From IMG/VR virus record IMGVR_UViG_3300009180_000122, positions 1-34,119 of that record: a DNA stretch of 34,119 nt; one strand, given 5' to 3'. Shown here in pieces: positions 1 to 6,822 of the stretch. The position numbers were made by a program, and so were the translations under genes. The notes beneath the pieces were generated by a model. That model did no database searches. It was not told the DNA's origin and saw only the letters and a list, made by a program, of their open reading frames with translations. The number at the start of each line of letters is the position of its first letter. Position 1 is the stretch's first letter. Source of the DNA: a virus.

Positions 1-63
1 ATCTGGCAACGGTACGGAACGCCGAACTACATCCCCGACCAACACGGTTGTGCCGCTTGGTAG
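1..63 (+). CDS. C-terminal fragment of an upstream gene, unknown function
   Basis: Frame 1 is open from the first base to a TAG at 61-63 and gives a 20-residue tail ending HGCAAW. The gene start lies outside the window. I do not recognise the family. Frames 2 and 3 are also open across this short stretch, so the frame choice rests only on the TAG falling just before a hairpin and the promoter of the next gene. Confidence 0.35.
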   Translation: MWQRYGTPNYIPDQHGCAAW

Positions 64-77
64 AAAAATCCCTGCGG

Positions 78-101
78 AATACAGTGCCCCCACACTGTAT
101 T
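78..101. repeat. Perfect 9-bp inverted repeat (hairpin or operator)
   Basis: AATACAGTG at 78-86 is matched exactly by its reverse complement CACTGTATT at 93-101 around a six-base loop. It lies between the stop at 61-63 and the -10 box at 106-111, so it covers the -35/spacer region of the promoter of the next gene. No T-run follows, which argues against an intrinsic terminator. A repressor operator or an mRNA-end hairpin are the main options. Confidence 0.6.
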
Positions 102-105
102 GTGG

Positions 106-111
106 TACGCT
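106..111 (+). promoter_or_regulatory. -10 box TACGCT of a leaderless promoter
   Basis: TACGCT is followed by six bases (tcactc) and then the GTG start at 118, so transcription would begin at or next to the start codon. The same geometry recurs at 4784, 5983, 9363 and 9716. No clear -35 is visible; that region is occupied by the inverted repeat at 78-101. Confidence 0.55.
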
Positions 112-117
112 TCACTC

Positions 118-615
118 GTGCCAAAAGGTGTCTACCCACACACTCATATCAAGCCAAAGGTTTATCCGCAGGCGATGGTTGAGGCAGTGAAAAACTTGTA
201 CTACGACAAGCAAATGTCGCAAGTAGAGGTAGCGCAGGAACTCGGCGTGACCAACAAAGTGATTTGGAAGTTGATGGTGAACCACCAACTTGCCACTCGT
301 CCACAGGTCAAGCGGAACCAGTTTGGTACAAACAACACTTCTTGGCGTGGTGATAACGCTAGATACGAAGCCCTGCACGTAAGGGTAAATGTTTCTAGGG
401 GTAAGCCCAAGTTGTGTGTCCGTTGTGGTGAAACCGACCCTGCCGCAAGGTACGAGTGGGCAAATCTCACGGGCGAATACACAAATGTAAACGATTATGA
501 GCGTATGTGCGTGGCTTGTCACCGCAAGTTTGATGCAAAACGCCGTTTGGAAACCGGCGAGCGAACCTCGCCAACTAGGGGAGGTGATGCCCAATGCCCG
601 ACAAACAACAACTAA
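118..615 (+). CDS. HNH-type endonuclease with N-terminal helix-turn-helix
   Basis: A 165-residue protein read from GTG 118, giving MPKGVYPHTH, a typical start for phage HNH proteins. An in-frame TTG at 100 is possible but lies inside the hairpin and upstream of the likely transcription start. Residues about 20-60 look like a helix-turn-helix (EVAQELGVTNKVIWKLM). The C-terminal half has the phage HNH zinc layout: CVRC, then YEWANLTGEY, DYERMC and CVACHRKFD. Proteins of this kind act as homing or virion-associated nucleases. The gene overlaps the start of the C5-methyltransferase (594) by 22 bases. The first catalytic His of classical HNH enzymes is not obvious, as is common in this subfamily. 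Confidence 0.8.
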   Translation: MPKGVYPHTHIKPKVYPQAMVEAVKNLYYDKQMSQVEVAQELGVTNKVIWKLMVNHQLATRPQVKRNQFGTNNTSWRGDNARYEALHVRVNVSRGKPKLCVRCGETDPAARYEWANLTGEYTNVNDYERMCVACHRKFDAKRRLETGERTSPTRGGDAQCPTNNN

Positions 616-680
616 CAGCAGTATCCTTGTTTGCGGGTGTCTAGGTCGGTGGTTTCGATTTAGCCCTTGAACGACAAGGC
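594..680 (+). pseudogene. Detached N-terminus of the C5-cytosine methyltransferase, cut by TAG at 642
   Basis: A very good ribosome binding site (GGAGGTGAT) precedes ATG 594, which reads MPDKQQLTAVSLFAGV, then TAG at codon 17, then VGGFDLALERQGVK in the same frame, running straight into the 681-2765 reading frame. C5 methyltransferases carry motif I as FxGxGG. Here the expected FAGVGGF is split by six extra bases (TAGGTC) between GTC and GGT. The insertion both stops translation and separates the SAM-binding glycines. Several other genes in the window end in TAG, so TAG is a true stop here. Confidence 0.8.
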
Positions 681-2765
681 GTGAAGGTCGTTGCTGCGGT
701 GGAAATAGATAAGAACGCCAGAGGTGTCCTTGCCCATCGCTTTCCAAATAGCACACTCTTTCCCGATGTTACGGAGGTAACAGGTGAGCAACTTATTTCA
801 GCCGGCTTTGTTCCCGAACGAGGCATTATCACAGGAGGCTTCCCCTGCCAAGACCTCTCCGTTGCTGGAAAACGGGCCGGACTGGCTGGCAAGCGTAGTG
901 GCCTCTTTTGGCAAATCGCTCGCCTCATTGACGAACTCACGCCGCAATACTTCATCCTCGAAAATGTTCCCGGTCTATTGTCCTCAAACGGAGGAGGAGA
1001 CTTTGGAGCCGTCTTACGGGCGCTGGTTGAGCGCGGGTACGGGGTCAGTTACCGAGTTTTGGACGCTCAACACTTTGGAGTACCACAACGCAGACGGCGC
1101 GTGTTCATTGTCGGCAGTTTTGGAGACACCGGGGCCACAACTAGTGAAATACTCGCTCTCACCGAGGGCTTGTCGGGGCATCTTGAACAGAGCATTGAGA
1201 AGGGGAAAAACCCTTCCACCACTTCTAAACGCCGCACTCGAAGCGGTAGCGGAGAAGGAAGCGGCGTAGATGCCAACGATGTAGTTGTTGGTCCGCTAAC
1301 AGCAACAGGTATGTCTCGCGCTAGAGGCACAGAAACAGTTGAGAGTAATCACCTCGCTATGGAACAATCCCCTGTCCTCGCCTTTAGTGGCGGTCAGTCA
1401 TCAGGCTCATACGGCTTGGCTATTGACGACAATGTTGCCCCACCGCTTCGTGCTTGTGGTGGAAACAACTCAATGGCAACGATTATGGTTCCCGACCTTG
1501 ACACAGGGCCGATTTTCTTTGATAGTGCCACACACGGCGATGGCGCTCGTATTGCTGAAAAGACCATCCCGACCTTGACTTCCCGTATGGGAACAGGTGG
1601 AAACAACACGCCACTCGTTGCTTACGCCGACCCTATTGGGTTTAGCCACACCCAAGGGCTAAGCGCCCAAGCCTCTACCAGTGCGTTCCCCACGCTTCGT
1701 AGTGGTGGCGCTGGTCACGCAGTAATGGAACTCACGCCTCTCGTGGCTTATGCCGGCCCCGTAATCGGTATTGACCAAGAACTCAATGCCCGTGAGGACT
1801 TGATGGGAACGCTACAAGCCGGTGCTGATAGCGGCACACGGATGCAAGCAGTTGCCTACTCGGTTCGTGAGGATGCCCAGAGCGACACTTTCAGCGCCAC
1901 GGAACTCACGGCGGTCAATGCCCTACAAGCCCACCAGCCTTCAGTACAGAGCCACCACGCCCAGACCTTTATCGTTGAGCCAGCCATTTTCCCTATCCAA
2001 GATGGGCGCGAGATGGACCACAAGCAGAACGGCCTCGGAGTGGGTAGTGAAAACGACCCCGCTTACACGCTGCTTGCCACAGGCGGCCAAAGTGTCGCGC
2101 TCGCCTTTGAGCCGGGTGCTATGAGCCGACTTCCAAACCGTCGCTTGGAAAGCGTTACGCAGACCCTTCGCGCCCACGCAGGAGATAATCAGCAAGCCGT
2201 TCTTATTACCGATGACCCCACGGCGTTCCCATTGGACTTGCGAAATGCCACCCGTGACCCAGAGAAGTTGGATGCACAGAACCGACAAGGAGTAGGCGTA
2301 GGTGGTGAAAACGACCCCAGCCCAACCCTTACCTCGGCTTCAGTTCACGGCGTAGCAGTCTCTTACGATGGCTACAACCAGAGCGTTGAGGTGGAAACTT
2401 ATCGTTCCCTTCGCACCGGCAGAGACAGTTCAGACTTCGTGGCAACCCTGTCAACCGACAATGTGGTTTCACCAACCCTCACGGCTTACAATATGGATAG
2501 CCGTTCGCCCCAGAGCGAGGAAAGCCAGCGTATCGTTGGTACGGTTCACGCAGTCACCTCAACCGTTCGCCGCCTAACGCCGATGGAGTGTGAGCGCCTT
2601 CAAGGATTTGACGATAACTGGACAGCCTTCCGCATTGACGAAAAGAAGGGCTTAGTTCCCCAAGCCGATGCACCTCGCTACAAGCAGATGGGCAACGCCG
2701 TTGCTGTTCCGGTAGTGGAGTGGATAGTCAAGCGGCTCGTAGAGGTGGATAGAGCCTGTGCCTAA
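681..2765 (+). CDS. C5-cytosine DNA methyltransferase, N-terminally interrupted
   Basis: The 694 residues from GTG 681 carry nearly all C5-methyltransferase motifs: catalytic PCQ at about 55-57 (GGFPCQDLS), ENVPGL at about 94-99, QRRRRVFIVGS at about 136-146, and near the C-terminus RRLTPMECERLQGF and the RYKQMGNAV motif that completes the SAM pocket. Motif I is lost because the real start at 594 is cut off by TAG 642. A product from 681 should bind SAM poorly or not at all. Between motifs VIII and IX lie about 450 residues of degenerate repeats of roughly 40 residues, each with a PTL- or PL-like core and ending near VAF or VAY. This is where target-recognition domains sit, and a repeated one would resemble multispecific phage enzymes. 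The last codons overlap the next methyltransferase by 8 bases. Confidence 0.85.
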   Translation: MKVVAAVEIDKNARGVLAHRFPNSTLFPDVTEVTGEQLISAGFVPERGIITGGFPCQDLSVAGKRAGLAGKRSGLFWQIARLIDELTPQYFILENVPGLLSSNGGGDFGAVLRALVERGYGVSYRVLDAQHFGVPQRRRRVFIVGSFGDTGATTSEILALTEGLSGHLEQSIEKGKNPSTTSKRRTRSGSGEGSGVDANDVVVGPLTATGMSRARGTETVESNHLAMEQSPVLAFSGGQSSGSYGLAIDDNVAPPLRACGGNNSMATIMVPDLDTGPIFFDSATHGDGARIAEKTIPTLTSRMGTGGNNTPLVAYADPIGFSHTQGLSAQASTSAFPTLRSGGAGHAVMELTPLVAYAGPVIGIDQELNAREDLMGTLQAGADSGTRMQAVAYSVREDAQSDTFSATELTAVNALQAHQPSVQSHHAQTFIVEPAIFPIQDGREMDHKQNGLGVGSENDPAYTLLATGGQSVALAFEPGAMSRLPNRRLESVTQTLRAHAGDNQQAVLITDDPTAFPLDLRNATRDPEKLDAQNRQGVGVGGENDPSPTLTSASVHGVAVSYDGYNQSVEVETYRSLRTGRDSSDFVATLSTDNVVSPTLTAYNMDSRSPQSEESQRIVGTVHAVTSTVRRLTPMECERLQGFDDNWTAFRIDEKKGLVPQADAPRYKQMGNAVAVPVVEWIVKRLVEVDRACA

Positions 2766-3870
2766 TGCTCGTATCCTCATTGGCGATGCTCGCAAGAGAC
2801 TTGCTGAAATCCCAGAAGGTTCAGTTCGCTGCGTAGTCACTTCCCCGCCCTATTTTGGATTACGGGATTACGGCACAGCCGACTACGAGGGTGGCGACCC
2901 AGCCTGCGAACACACTATTTCAGCGGCAGATGCAGACGGCAAGGCGGTCTTTACCGAGCGTGTTTCCCGTGGTGACAGAACCATCTGTATCAAGTGCGGG
3001 GCAACCCGTGTGGACAGCCAGATAGGTTTGGAACAAACCCCCGAAGCGTATGTTAGTGAAATGGTTGCTCTGTTCCGCGAGGTCTGGCGCGTATTGGCCG
3101 ATGACGGAACGCTCTGGCTCAACATTGGAGACAGTTATGCGATGTCCTCAATGCGTGGGGAAAATAGCGAGTTCAAGGGCAATGGGGTGAAACAGACCGC
3201 CGCCATAAATGGTGCGGTCAGACTTGGTAAGCGTGAAATACCAGCAGGTCTGAAGCCCAAAGACCTAATGGGTATCCCGTGGCGTGTCGCACTTGCCCTT
3301 CAGCAAGACGGTTGGTATTTGCGAAGTGACATCATCTGGGCCAAGCCGAACCCGATGCCAGAGAGCGTTCGTGACCGACCAACAAAATCGCACGAGTATC
3401 TGTTCCTTCTCACCAAATCACCAAAGTATTACTACAACTCCGAAGCAATCAAAGAGCCTGCCCTCACACCACCTACGACTGGCAGGGTCATTCCATATTC
3501 GGCTCACACTCAAACAGGCGGAATAGCAACACAAAATCTCGGAACCTCTATGCCAGATGGCAAGCGCAACAAGCGTTCAGTTTGGACTATCAACACCAAG
3601 CCGTTCAAGGGCGCACACTTTGCCGTGATGCCAGAAGCACTTGTTGAGCCGTGTGTGTTGGCAGGTTCAGCACAAGGAGATACTGTCCTTGACCCATTTA
3701 CGGGAAGTGGCACAGTAGCCGTAGTTGCCCTACGACACGGCAGGAACTTTATCGGCACAGAACTCAACCCCGAATATGGTGAAATCGCCTACAACCGCAT
3801 TACTGGCGACCAACCCCTAATGAACCAAGTCGTGCTGGATTTCAGCACCGAGACAAAGGAAGCAGTATGA
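2758..3870 (+). CDS. Beta-class N4-cytosine/N6-adenine DNA methyltransferase
   Basis: A 370-residue protein from GTG 2758. The catalytic motif IV TSPPYFGLRDYG (about 28-39) comes first and the SAM-binding motif LDPFTGSGTV (about 311-320) last, the beta-class order. FIGTELNPEY (about 330-339) follows as expected. The S of SPPY favours N4-cytosine methylation, but N6-adenine enzymes with this motif exist. An insert at about 50-90 holds a CxH pair and a CIKCGA pair that probably bind zinc, common in phage members. It overlaps the broken C5 enzyme by 8 bases and the next gene by 4 (ATGA), so the genes are probably cotranscribed. It appears intact. No restriction endonuclease is adjacent other than the HNH protein, so it is best read as an orphan phage methylase. 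Confidence 0.9.
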   Translation: MPNARILIGDARKRLAEIPEGSVRCVVTSPPYFGLRDYGTADYEGGDPACEHTISAADADGKAVFTERVSRGDRTICIKCGATRVDSQIGLEQTPEAYVSEMVALFREVWRVLADDGTLWLNIGDSYAMSSMRGENSEFKGNGVKQTAAINGAVRLGKREIPAGLKPKDLMGIPWRVALALQQDGWYLRSDIIWAKPNPMPESVRDRPTKSHEYLFLLTKSPKYYYNSEAIKEPALTPPTTGRVIPYSAHTQTGGIATQNLGTSMPDGKRNKRSVWTINTKPFKGAHFAVMPEALVEPCVLAGSAQGDTVLDPFTGSGTVAVVALRHGRNFIGTELNPEYGEIAYNRITGDQPLMNQVVLDFSTETKEAV

Positions 3871-4052
3871 CCCACCTCAACCCCGCAGCCCCAAAATGGA
3901 AGCAATGGCGAGCCGACTACTACGGAACAAAGCCTGTCCTGAACCCCCACGGCAAGCGGTCTGTCCACAAGGTCAAGGCCCACACCGAACCGCAGCCTGT
4001 TGCTGAAATCCAAAAGCCGAGCCGCTTCGGGAAGTTCTTTGGTCGTGGCTGA
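3867..4052 (+). CDS. Small basic protein, unknown function
   Basis: A 61-residue basic protein (MTHLNPAAPKWKQWRADYYG...) whose ATG overlaps the stop of the methyltransferase in an ATGA arrangement, implying translational coupling. It is rich in Lys, Arg and Pro and ends RFGKFFGRG. No membrane segment or family motif is recognised. Support comes from the tight junctions at both ends and phage-like codon use. Confidence 0.6.
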   Translation: MTHLNPAAPKWKQWRADYYGTKPVLNPHGKRSVHKVKAHTEPQPVAEIQKPSRFGKFFGRG

Positions 4053-4230
4053 ACCAGCCGAAGGCGAAAAGCGGCTAGTTGGTTTGGAAATCGGCCCGCA
4101 GTTCACGGCAAAGGTTTACGAGGAAGCCGACTACTCGTTCCACGTTGTTTTCACTAGCGAGGACTTTGGTAGTCTGTCCGAAGCCCAAAACTTCATTGAG
4201 GCCGTGAGCAGAGGACTACAAAATGGCTAA
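4045..4230 (+). CDS. Small acidic protein, unknown function
   Basis: Start chosen at GTG 4045, which overlaps the preceding stop by 8 bases and gives MAEPAEGEKRLVGLEIG and 61 residues. A TTG at 4000 would overlap the upstream gene by more than 50 bases. The protein ends in a helix-like stretch (SLSEAQNFIEAVSRGLQNG). The next gene overlaps its end by 8 bases. I do not recognise the family. Confidence 0.55.
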   Translation: MAEPAEGEKRLVGLEIGPQFTAKVYEEADYSFHVVFTSEDFGSLSEAQNFIEAVSRGLQNG

Positions 4231-4387
4231 GTGCGCCAACACCAAACACCGATGGGTCTTGATGACAATGAACGGCAAGACCGTGTATGTCTATTGCGAC
4301 GCCTGTGGTGAAAAGTTTCCCTTCGGCGTAGAACAGAGTGGCGCTCGTTTCACGGGCAAACTCCCGACAAAGTATATGGTGGACTAA
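4223..4387 (+). CDS. 54-residue CxxC zinc-ribbon-like protein
   Basis: A short gene from ATG 4223 to TAA 4385-4387. It overlaps the preceding stop by 8 bases and shares one base (TAATG) with the next start. It reads MAKCANTKHRWV..., then YCDACGEKF and a C-terminal KLPTKYMVD. One Cys and one His near the N-terminus plus the CxxC pair at about 25-28 suggest a small zinc site. Such ribbons often bind DNA or partner proteins, but the role here is unknown. Confidence 0.6.
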   Translation: MAKCANTKHRWVLMTMNGKTVYVYCDACGEKFPFGVEQSGARFTGKLPTKYMVD

Positions 4388-4653
4388 TGGTACGGAAACC
4401 CGAACTCAAAGACCAAATCAAGGTAAATCAGCAGACCATCAACGCCCTTGTGCGCCAGAACGACCTACTAATGGCGGCTGGCAACGAGCAGCGTGAGATG
4501 CTTGCTGAAATGAAGCAACAGTTGGCGATGTATGAGACAGCGTTCCATAACGCCGCTGGACGACTTGCGGCTCACAATGGGATTTCAGCAGACGAGGTAG
4601 GCGATTATGCCCTTGACCTTCTGCGCTCAATAGTTCTGTCCGAGGTTCAGTAG
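4387..4653 (+). CDS. Small coiled-coil protein, unknown function
   Basis: An 88-residue protein from ATG 4387. Residues about 5-55 are rich in Gln, Glu, Leu and Met with heptad-like spacing (KVNQQTINALVRQNDLLM), suggesting a coiled coil. The C-terminus (GISADEVGDYALDLLRSIV) looks helical. It is the last gene of a tightly packed run of six, all joined by overlapping stops and starts. It is followed by a 142-base promoter region. Confidence 0.6.
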   Translation: MVRKPELKDQIKVNQQTINALVRQNDLLMAAGNEQREMLAEMKQQLAMYETAFHNAAGRLAAHNGISADEVGDYALDLLRSIVLSEVQ

Positions 4654-4695
4654 TTCTCGCGCCCTTGGCAGAAACATACCGTTTTCGGGATACTT

Positions 4696-4725
4696 TTGAC
4701 ACGGCATACCTTTACATTTTTACAT
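4696..4725 (+). promoter_or_regulatory. Candidate promoter TTGACA-18-TTACAT
   Basis: A consensus -35 TTGACA at 4696-4701 is followed 18 bases later by TTACAT at 4720-4725. The 142-base gap 4654-4795 holds no gene. The -10 falls inside the direct repeats at 4711-4760, so this promoter could be controlled by whatever binds them. The first gene downstream is at 4796. Confidence 0.4.
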
Positions 4726-4760
4726 AAACGGGGTTTTCCGGCTTACTGCTTTACATAAAC
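4711..4760. repeat. Direct repeats TTTACAT / TTTACATAAAC
   Basis: TTTACAT occurs at 4711 and the longer TTTACATAAAC occurs identically at 4719-4729 and 4750-4760, with starts 31 bases apart (three helical turns). They overlap the candidate promoter at 4696 and lie upstream of the leaderless promoter at 4784. Their position before a LexA-type winged-helix gene makes them plausible operators. Confidence 0.55.
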
Positions 4761-4783
4761 CCACCCATTTCCACCTCTGGGGG

Positions 4784-4789
4784 TAGGCT
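4784..4789 (+). promoter_or_regulatory. -10 box TAGGCT of a leaderless promoter
   Basis: TAGGCT followed by ctccct and ATG 4796, the same six-base spacing seen at 106, 5983, 9363 and 9716. The hexamer is identical to the one before the Cas4-like gene at 5995. No good -35 is seen 16-18 bases upstream. Confidence 0.5.
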
Positions 4790-4795
4790 CTCCCT

Positions 4796-4933
4796 ATGAC
4801 CGAACTTGACGAGTTGTGCTTGGCGTGTGGTGCTGCTATTGAGGAAGCCGGTGGTGTACTCATCCATACTCGCACTCGCGCCAAAGCCTGTGACCTTGAT
4901 GACCCCTCTAGCCTGATGGCTCAAAGGAAATAG
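4796..4933 (+). CDS. 45-residue Cys/His small protein
   Basis: ATG 4796 to TAG 4931-4933. It reads MTELDELCLACGAAIEEAGG, then a central His (about 24) and a further Cys (about 32), ending SLMAQRK. The CxxC-x12-H-x7-C spacing suggests a single zinc site. There is no Shine-Dalgarno at usable distance, consistent with a leaderless message from the -10 box at 4784. Function unknown. Confidence 0.5.
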   Translation: MTELDELCLACGAAIEEAGGVLIHTRTRAKACDLDDPSSLMAQRK

Positions 4934-4972
4934 TTGCATTACGGGTCTGTTTTGGAATAGCATTGGTCCAAC
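4934..4972 (+). promoter_or_regulatory. Weak candidate promoter with TTGGTCCAA operator-like site
   Basis: TTGCAT at 4934-4939 and TAGCAT at 4958-4963 are 18 bases apart. The inverted repeat TTGG-T-CCAA (4964-4972) falls at the predicted transcription start. This would serve the LexA-like gene at 4986, whose own product could bind the repeat. The -35 match is poor. Confidence 0.3.
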
Positions 4973-4985
4973 CTAGTGAAAAAGG

Positions 4986-5378
4986 ATGGCTGTGCTTCTC
5001 AACGGAAACAACCACACAACCCGAACAGGGAACGATGTTGTGCGCTACATCTCGTGGCATTGGAAGCAGTTGGGCTATCCACCCTCTATTAGAGCCATTG
5101 GTAAGGCTGTCGGTATTTCCAGCACCTCAACAATGCAGCAAGTCCTGAAGGATTTGGAACGGCAGGGCAAGATAACCCGTGACCCCTACCACCGAAGCGT
5201 GAAAGTGGTGAACGGCAGGACCCCTGAAGTCTGCGAACACGACTGGCGAACCCTAGATACAAGTGGTGAAATCATCAAAGTCATCTGCGTGGCCTGTTTC
5301 CGTGAAACCGAGTTTGAGTTTCACCCCGACCCTGAACAACCCTCAACTTGGCTACGATTTATGGGTCAAGGGCAGTAA
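4986..5378 (+). CDS. LexA-type winged-helix DNA-binding protein with zinc-ribbon-like tail
   Basis: A 130-residue protein from ATG 4986 with an AAAAGG binding site. Residues about 15-75 match the LexA N-terminal winged helix: VVRYISWHWKQLGYPPSIRAI, then GISSTSTMQQVLKDLERQGKI. The LexA self-cleaving Ser/Lys peptidase domain is absent. Instead residues 83-104 hold CEH and CVAC, a CxH-x15-CxxC pattern that should bind zinc. It is probably a phage transcription regulator that cannot respond to RecA by self-cleavage. Operator-like repeats lie just upstream (4711-4760 and 4964-4972). Exact targets cannot be read from the sequence. Confidence 0.75.
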   Translation: MAVLLNGNNHTTRTGNDVVRYISWHWKQLGYPPSIRAIGKAVGISSTSTMQQVLKDLERQGKITRDPYHRSVKVVNGRTPEVCEHDWRTLDTSGEIIKVICVACFRETEFEFHPDPEQPSTWLRFMGQGQ

Positions 5379-5394
5379 AGCAACTAGGGTGTGA

Positions 5395-5400
5395 TAACAT
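5395..5400 (+). promoter_or_regulatory. Possible -10 box TAACAT
   Basis: TAACAT lies 35 bases before the ATG at 5436, leaving room for a short leader with the AAGGAG binding site at 5423-5428. No convincing -35 is present. It fits the TAnnnT pattern of other -10 boxes in the window. Confidence 0.3.
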
Positions 5401-5435
5401 CATTACAGCAACCCCCCTACACAAGGAGTGGCATT

Positions 5436-5684
5436 ATGACCGTAGAAACACTAGATGAGTTGGTGGAACGTATTCATATGGCATTGGTTCACGATGCCTA
5501 CGAAACGAACGACATCACCTCTCTTATCCACAAGGTTCTTAGCCAGCGCGACAGGATTACCGAGTTAGCAGCCGACAACCAGCGCCTTACCGAGGCTTTG
5601 GAAGTTGCTGGAAAGCACATTGAGAACTTGGAAGCCGTTGAGCCGATGACCCACCTGCTTCAGTACACCGAGGGTAGCAACTGA
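5436..5684 (+). CDS. Small coiled-coil protein, unknown function
   Basis: An 82-residue protein. The start at ATG 5436 is fixed by AAGGAG seven bases upstream; an in-frame GTG at 5391 has no binding site. Residues about 35-65 (SQRDRITELAADNQRLTEAL) have strong heptad character. It is acidic and has no recognised domain. Its TGA overlaps the next ATG by one base (TGATG). Confidence 0.6.
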   Translation: MTVETLDELVERIHMALVHDAYETNDITSLIHKVLSQRDRITELAADNQRLTEALEVAGKHIENLEAVEPMTHLLQYTEGSN

Positions 5685-5956
5685 TGTTTTTCAGCAAGCG
5701 TCTGAAGTGGTCAGACCTTGACGATTTTGGACAGCGTGAGGCGAAGGACAACCCTTACACCTATGTCGCTTGGCAGGGCAAGGAATACGGCGAACTGCGG
5801 ATTATCCGTCGCGGCAACGAAGGCGGGATACTCGTTCCTATGCACGATTTCAGTATCTACACCCGTGACCTAGAGGCGGCGGTGCAACTTGCCGAGAAGG
5901 TCAACAAGGCGTTCCGCAAGTCACGGGAATACAACAAGTTCCAAGTTCTTTTCTAA
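5684..5956 (+). CDS. Hypothetical protein
   Basis: A 90-residue mixed-charge protein starting MFFSKRLKWSDLDDFG, translationally coupled to the preceding gene through TGATG. It looks like a small alpha/beta fold, with strands around VAWQGKEYGELRIIRR and a C-terminal helix (LEAAVQLAEKVNKAFRKS). No membrane segment or catalytic motif is recognised. Confidence 0.6.
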   Translation: MFFSKRLKWSDLDDFGQREAKDNPYTYVAWQGKEYGELRIIRRGNEGGILVPMHDFSIYTRDLEAAVQLAEKVNKAFRKSREYNKFQVLF

Positions 5957-5959
5957 TCC

Positions 5960-5988
5960 TTGCCTTTGTCTCATAGGTTTGGTAGGCT
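5960..5988 (+). promoter_or_regulatory. Promoter TTGCCT-17-TAGGCT, leaderless
   Basis: A -35-like TTGCCT at 5960-5965 is followed by a 17-base spacer and the -10 TAGGCT at 5983-5988. Six bases later comes ATG 5995. This is the most complete of the leaderless promoters here, with both boxes at standard spacing. Confidence 0.55.
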
Positions 5989-5994
5989 GTCCTA

Positions 5995-6810
5995 ATGGCA
6001 TCTACCCCTGTTTATCTCGGCCCTAAGCCTGATGGCGTATCACCAAGCCGAGTAAATCAGATAGAGACTTGCCCTCGGCAATACCAATACAGTTCGGTGG
6101 AAAAACTGACCGAAACCAAGAAAATGGCTACCTATCGGGGAACTGTGTTCCACGCCATTTTGGAAACCGTATTCCTACGGACTGCTGAAACCCCTGAACT
6201 CCGCACCGTTGATTACACGCTAGATGTGATGCGTGAGATGTTGCCTGAACTCGTAAGTGACGAAATCGCCGCTGAAATGGAACTTGACGAAGTGGGTCGG
6301 CAAGTGCTTACCCGTGACCTCGCCAAGTACATCCGCACCTACTTCACAATGGAAAACCCTGCTGAAATCAAGAGCGAAGGCATTGAAATACGGCTGGACT
6401 TGGATATGGGGGGCTTTGGACTTCGGGGCATCCTTGACCGCCTAGACCGTGACGATGCTGGAAACCTTATTATCGTGGACTACAAGACCGGCAAGGTTCC
6501 GCAGGATAAGTACAAGGCTTCAGCACTTCTGCCTTCCAAAATCTACGCCTACCTGTGTGAGCAGGTTCTAGGGGAACGCCCCACCCAAATCCGCTTACTC
6601 TATGTTCAGTTCGGCAAGACCCTCGTGGTCGATGTGACCGATGCTGATGTTGCCTACGCCGAGAAGCGTGTGCGAGAAGCGTGGGAAAAGATAGACGGTT
6701 GGTATGAGGATGGCTACTTCCCACCCGTTCGCAACAACCTCTGCGACAAGTGGTGTTCGTTCCGCAACATCTGTCCTCTCTACTCAACGGCTGACGACTA
6801 CCCGTTCTAG
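5995..6810 (+). CDS. RecB/Cas4-like PD-(D/E)XK exonuclease with Fe-S cysteines
   Basis: A 271-residue protein. RGTVFHAILE (about 48-57) is motif I of the RecB-like fold. GILDRLD (Asp148) and VDYKTGK (Asp162, Lys164) form the nuclease centre. SKIYAYLCEQ (about 181-190) is in the position of the QxxxY motif. Cys26 (ETCPRQY) and Cys250, Cys254 and Cys260 are spaced as in Cas4/AddB-type 4Fe-4S nucleases. Phage Cas4-like proteins degrade DNA ends during recombination or replication; no cas genes or CRISPR array are nearby. ATG 5995 is used leaderlessly. It is the last gene before the head-gene promoter. Confidence 0.85.
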   Translation: MASTPVYLGPKPDGVSPSRVNQIETCPRQYQYSSVEKLTETKKMATYRGTVFHAILETVFLRTAETPELRTVDYTLDVMREMLPELVSDEIAAEMELDEVGRQVLTRDLAKYIRTYFTMENPAEIKSEGIEIRLDLDMGGFGLRGILDRLDRDDAGNLIIVDYKTGKVPQDKYKASALLPSKIYAYLCEQVLGERPTQIRLLYVQFGKTLVVDVTDADVAYAEKRVREAWEKIDGWYEDGYFPPVRNNLCDKWCSFRNICPLYSTADDYPF

Positions 6811-6822
6811 TCGTTCCAAAAC

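Noticed and set aside
642-644. TAG recoded as an amino acid in this phage
   Set aside because: Many genes here end with TAG at sensible places (for example 6808, 12548, 13288, 16932 and 21948), and the extra residues would still break motif I.
784-1269. A 161-codon + strand ORF inside the C5 methyltransferase
   Set aside because: It overlaps conserved motifs IV to VIII of the methyltransferase in another frame and has no recognisable protein pattern.
5995-6810. A CRISPR-Cas adaptation gene
   Set aside because: The Cas4-like protein has no cas1 or cas2 neighbours and no repeat-spacer array is present; stand-alone phage versions are common.
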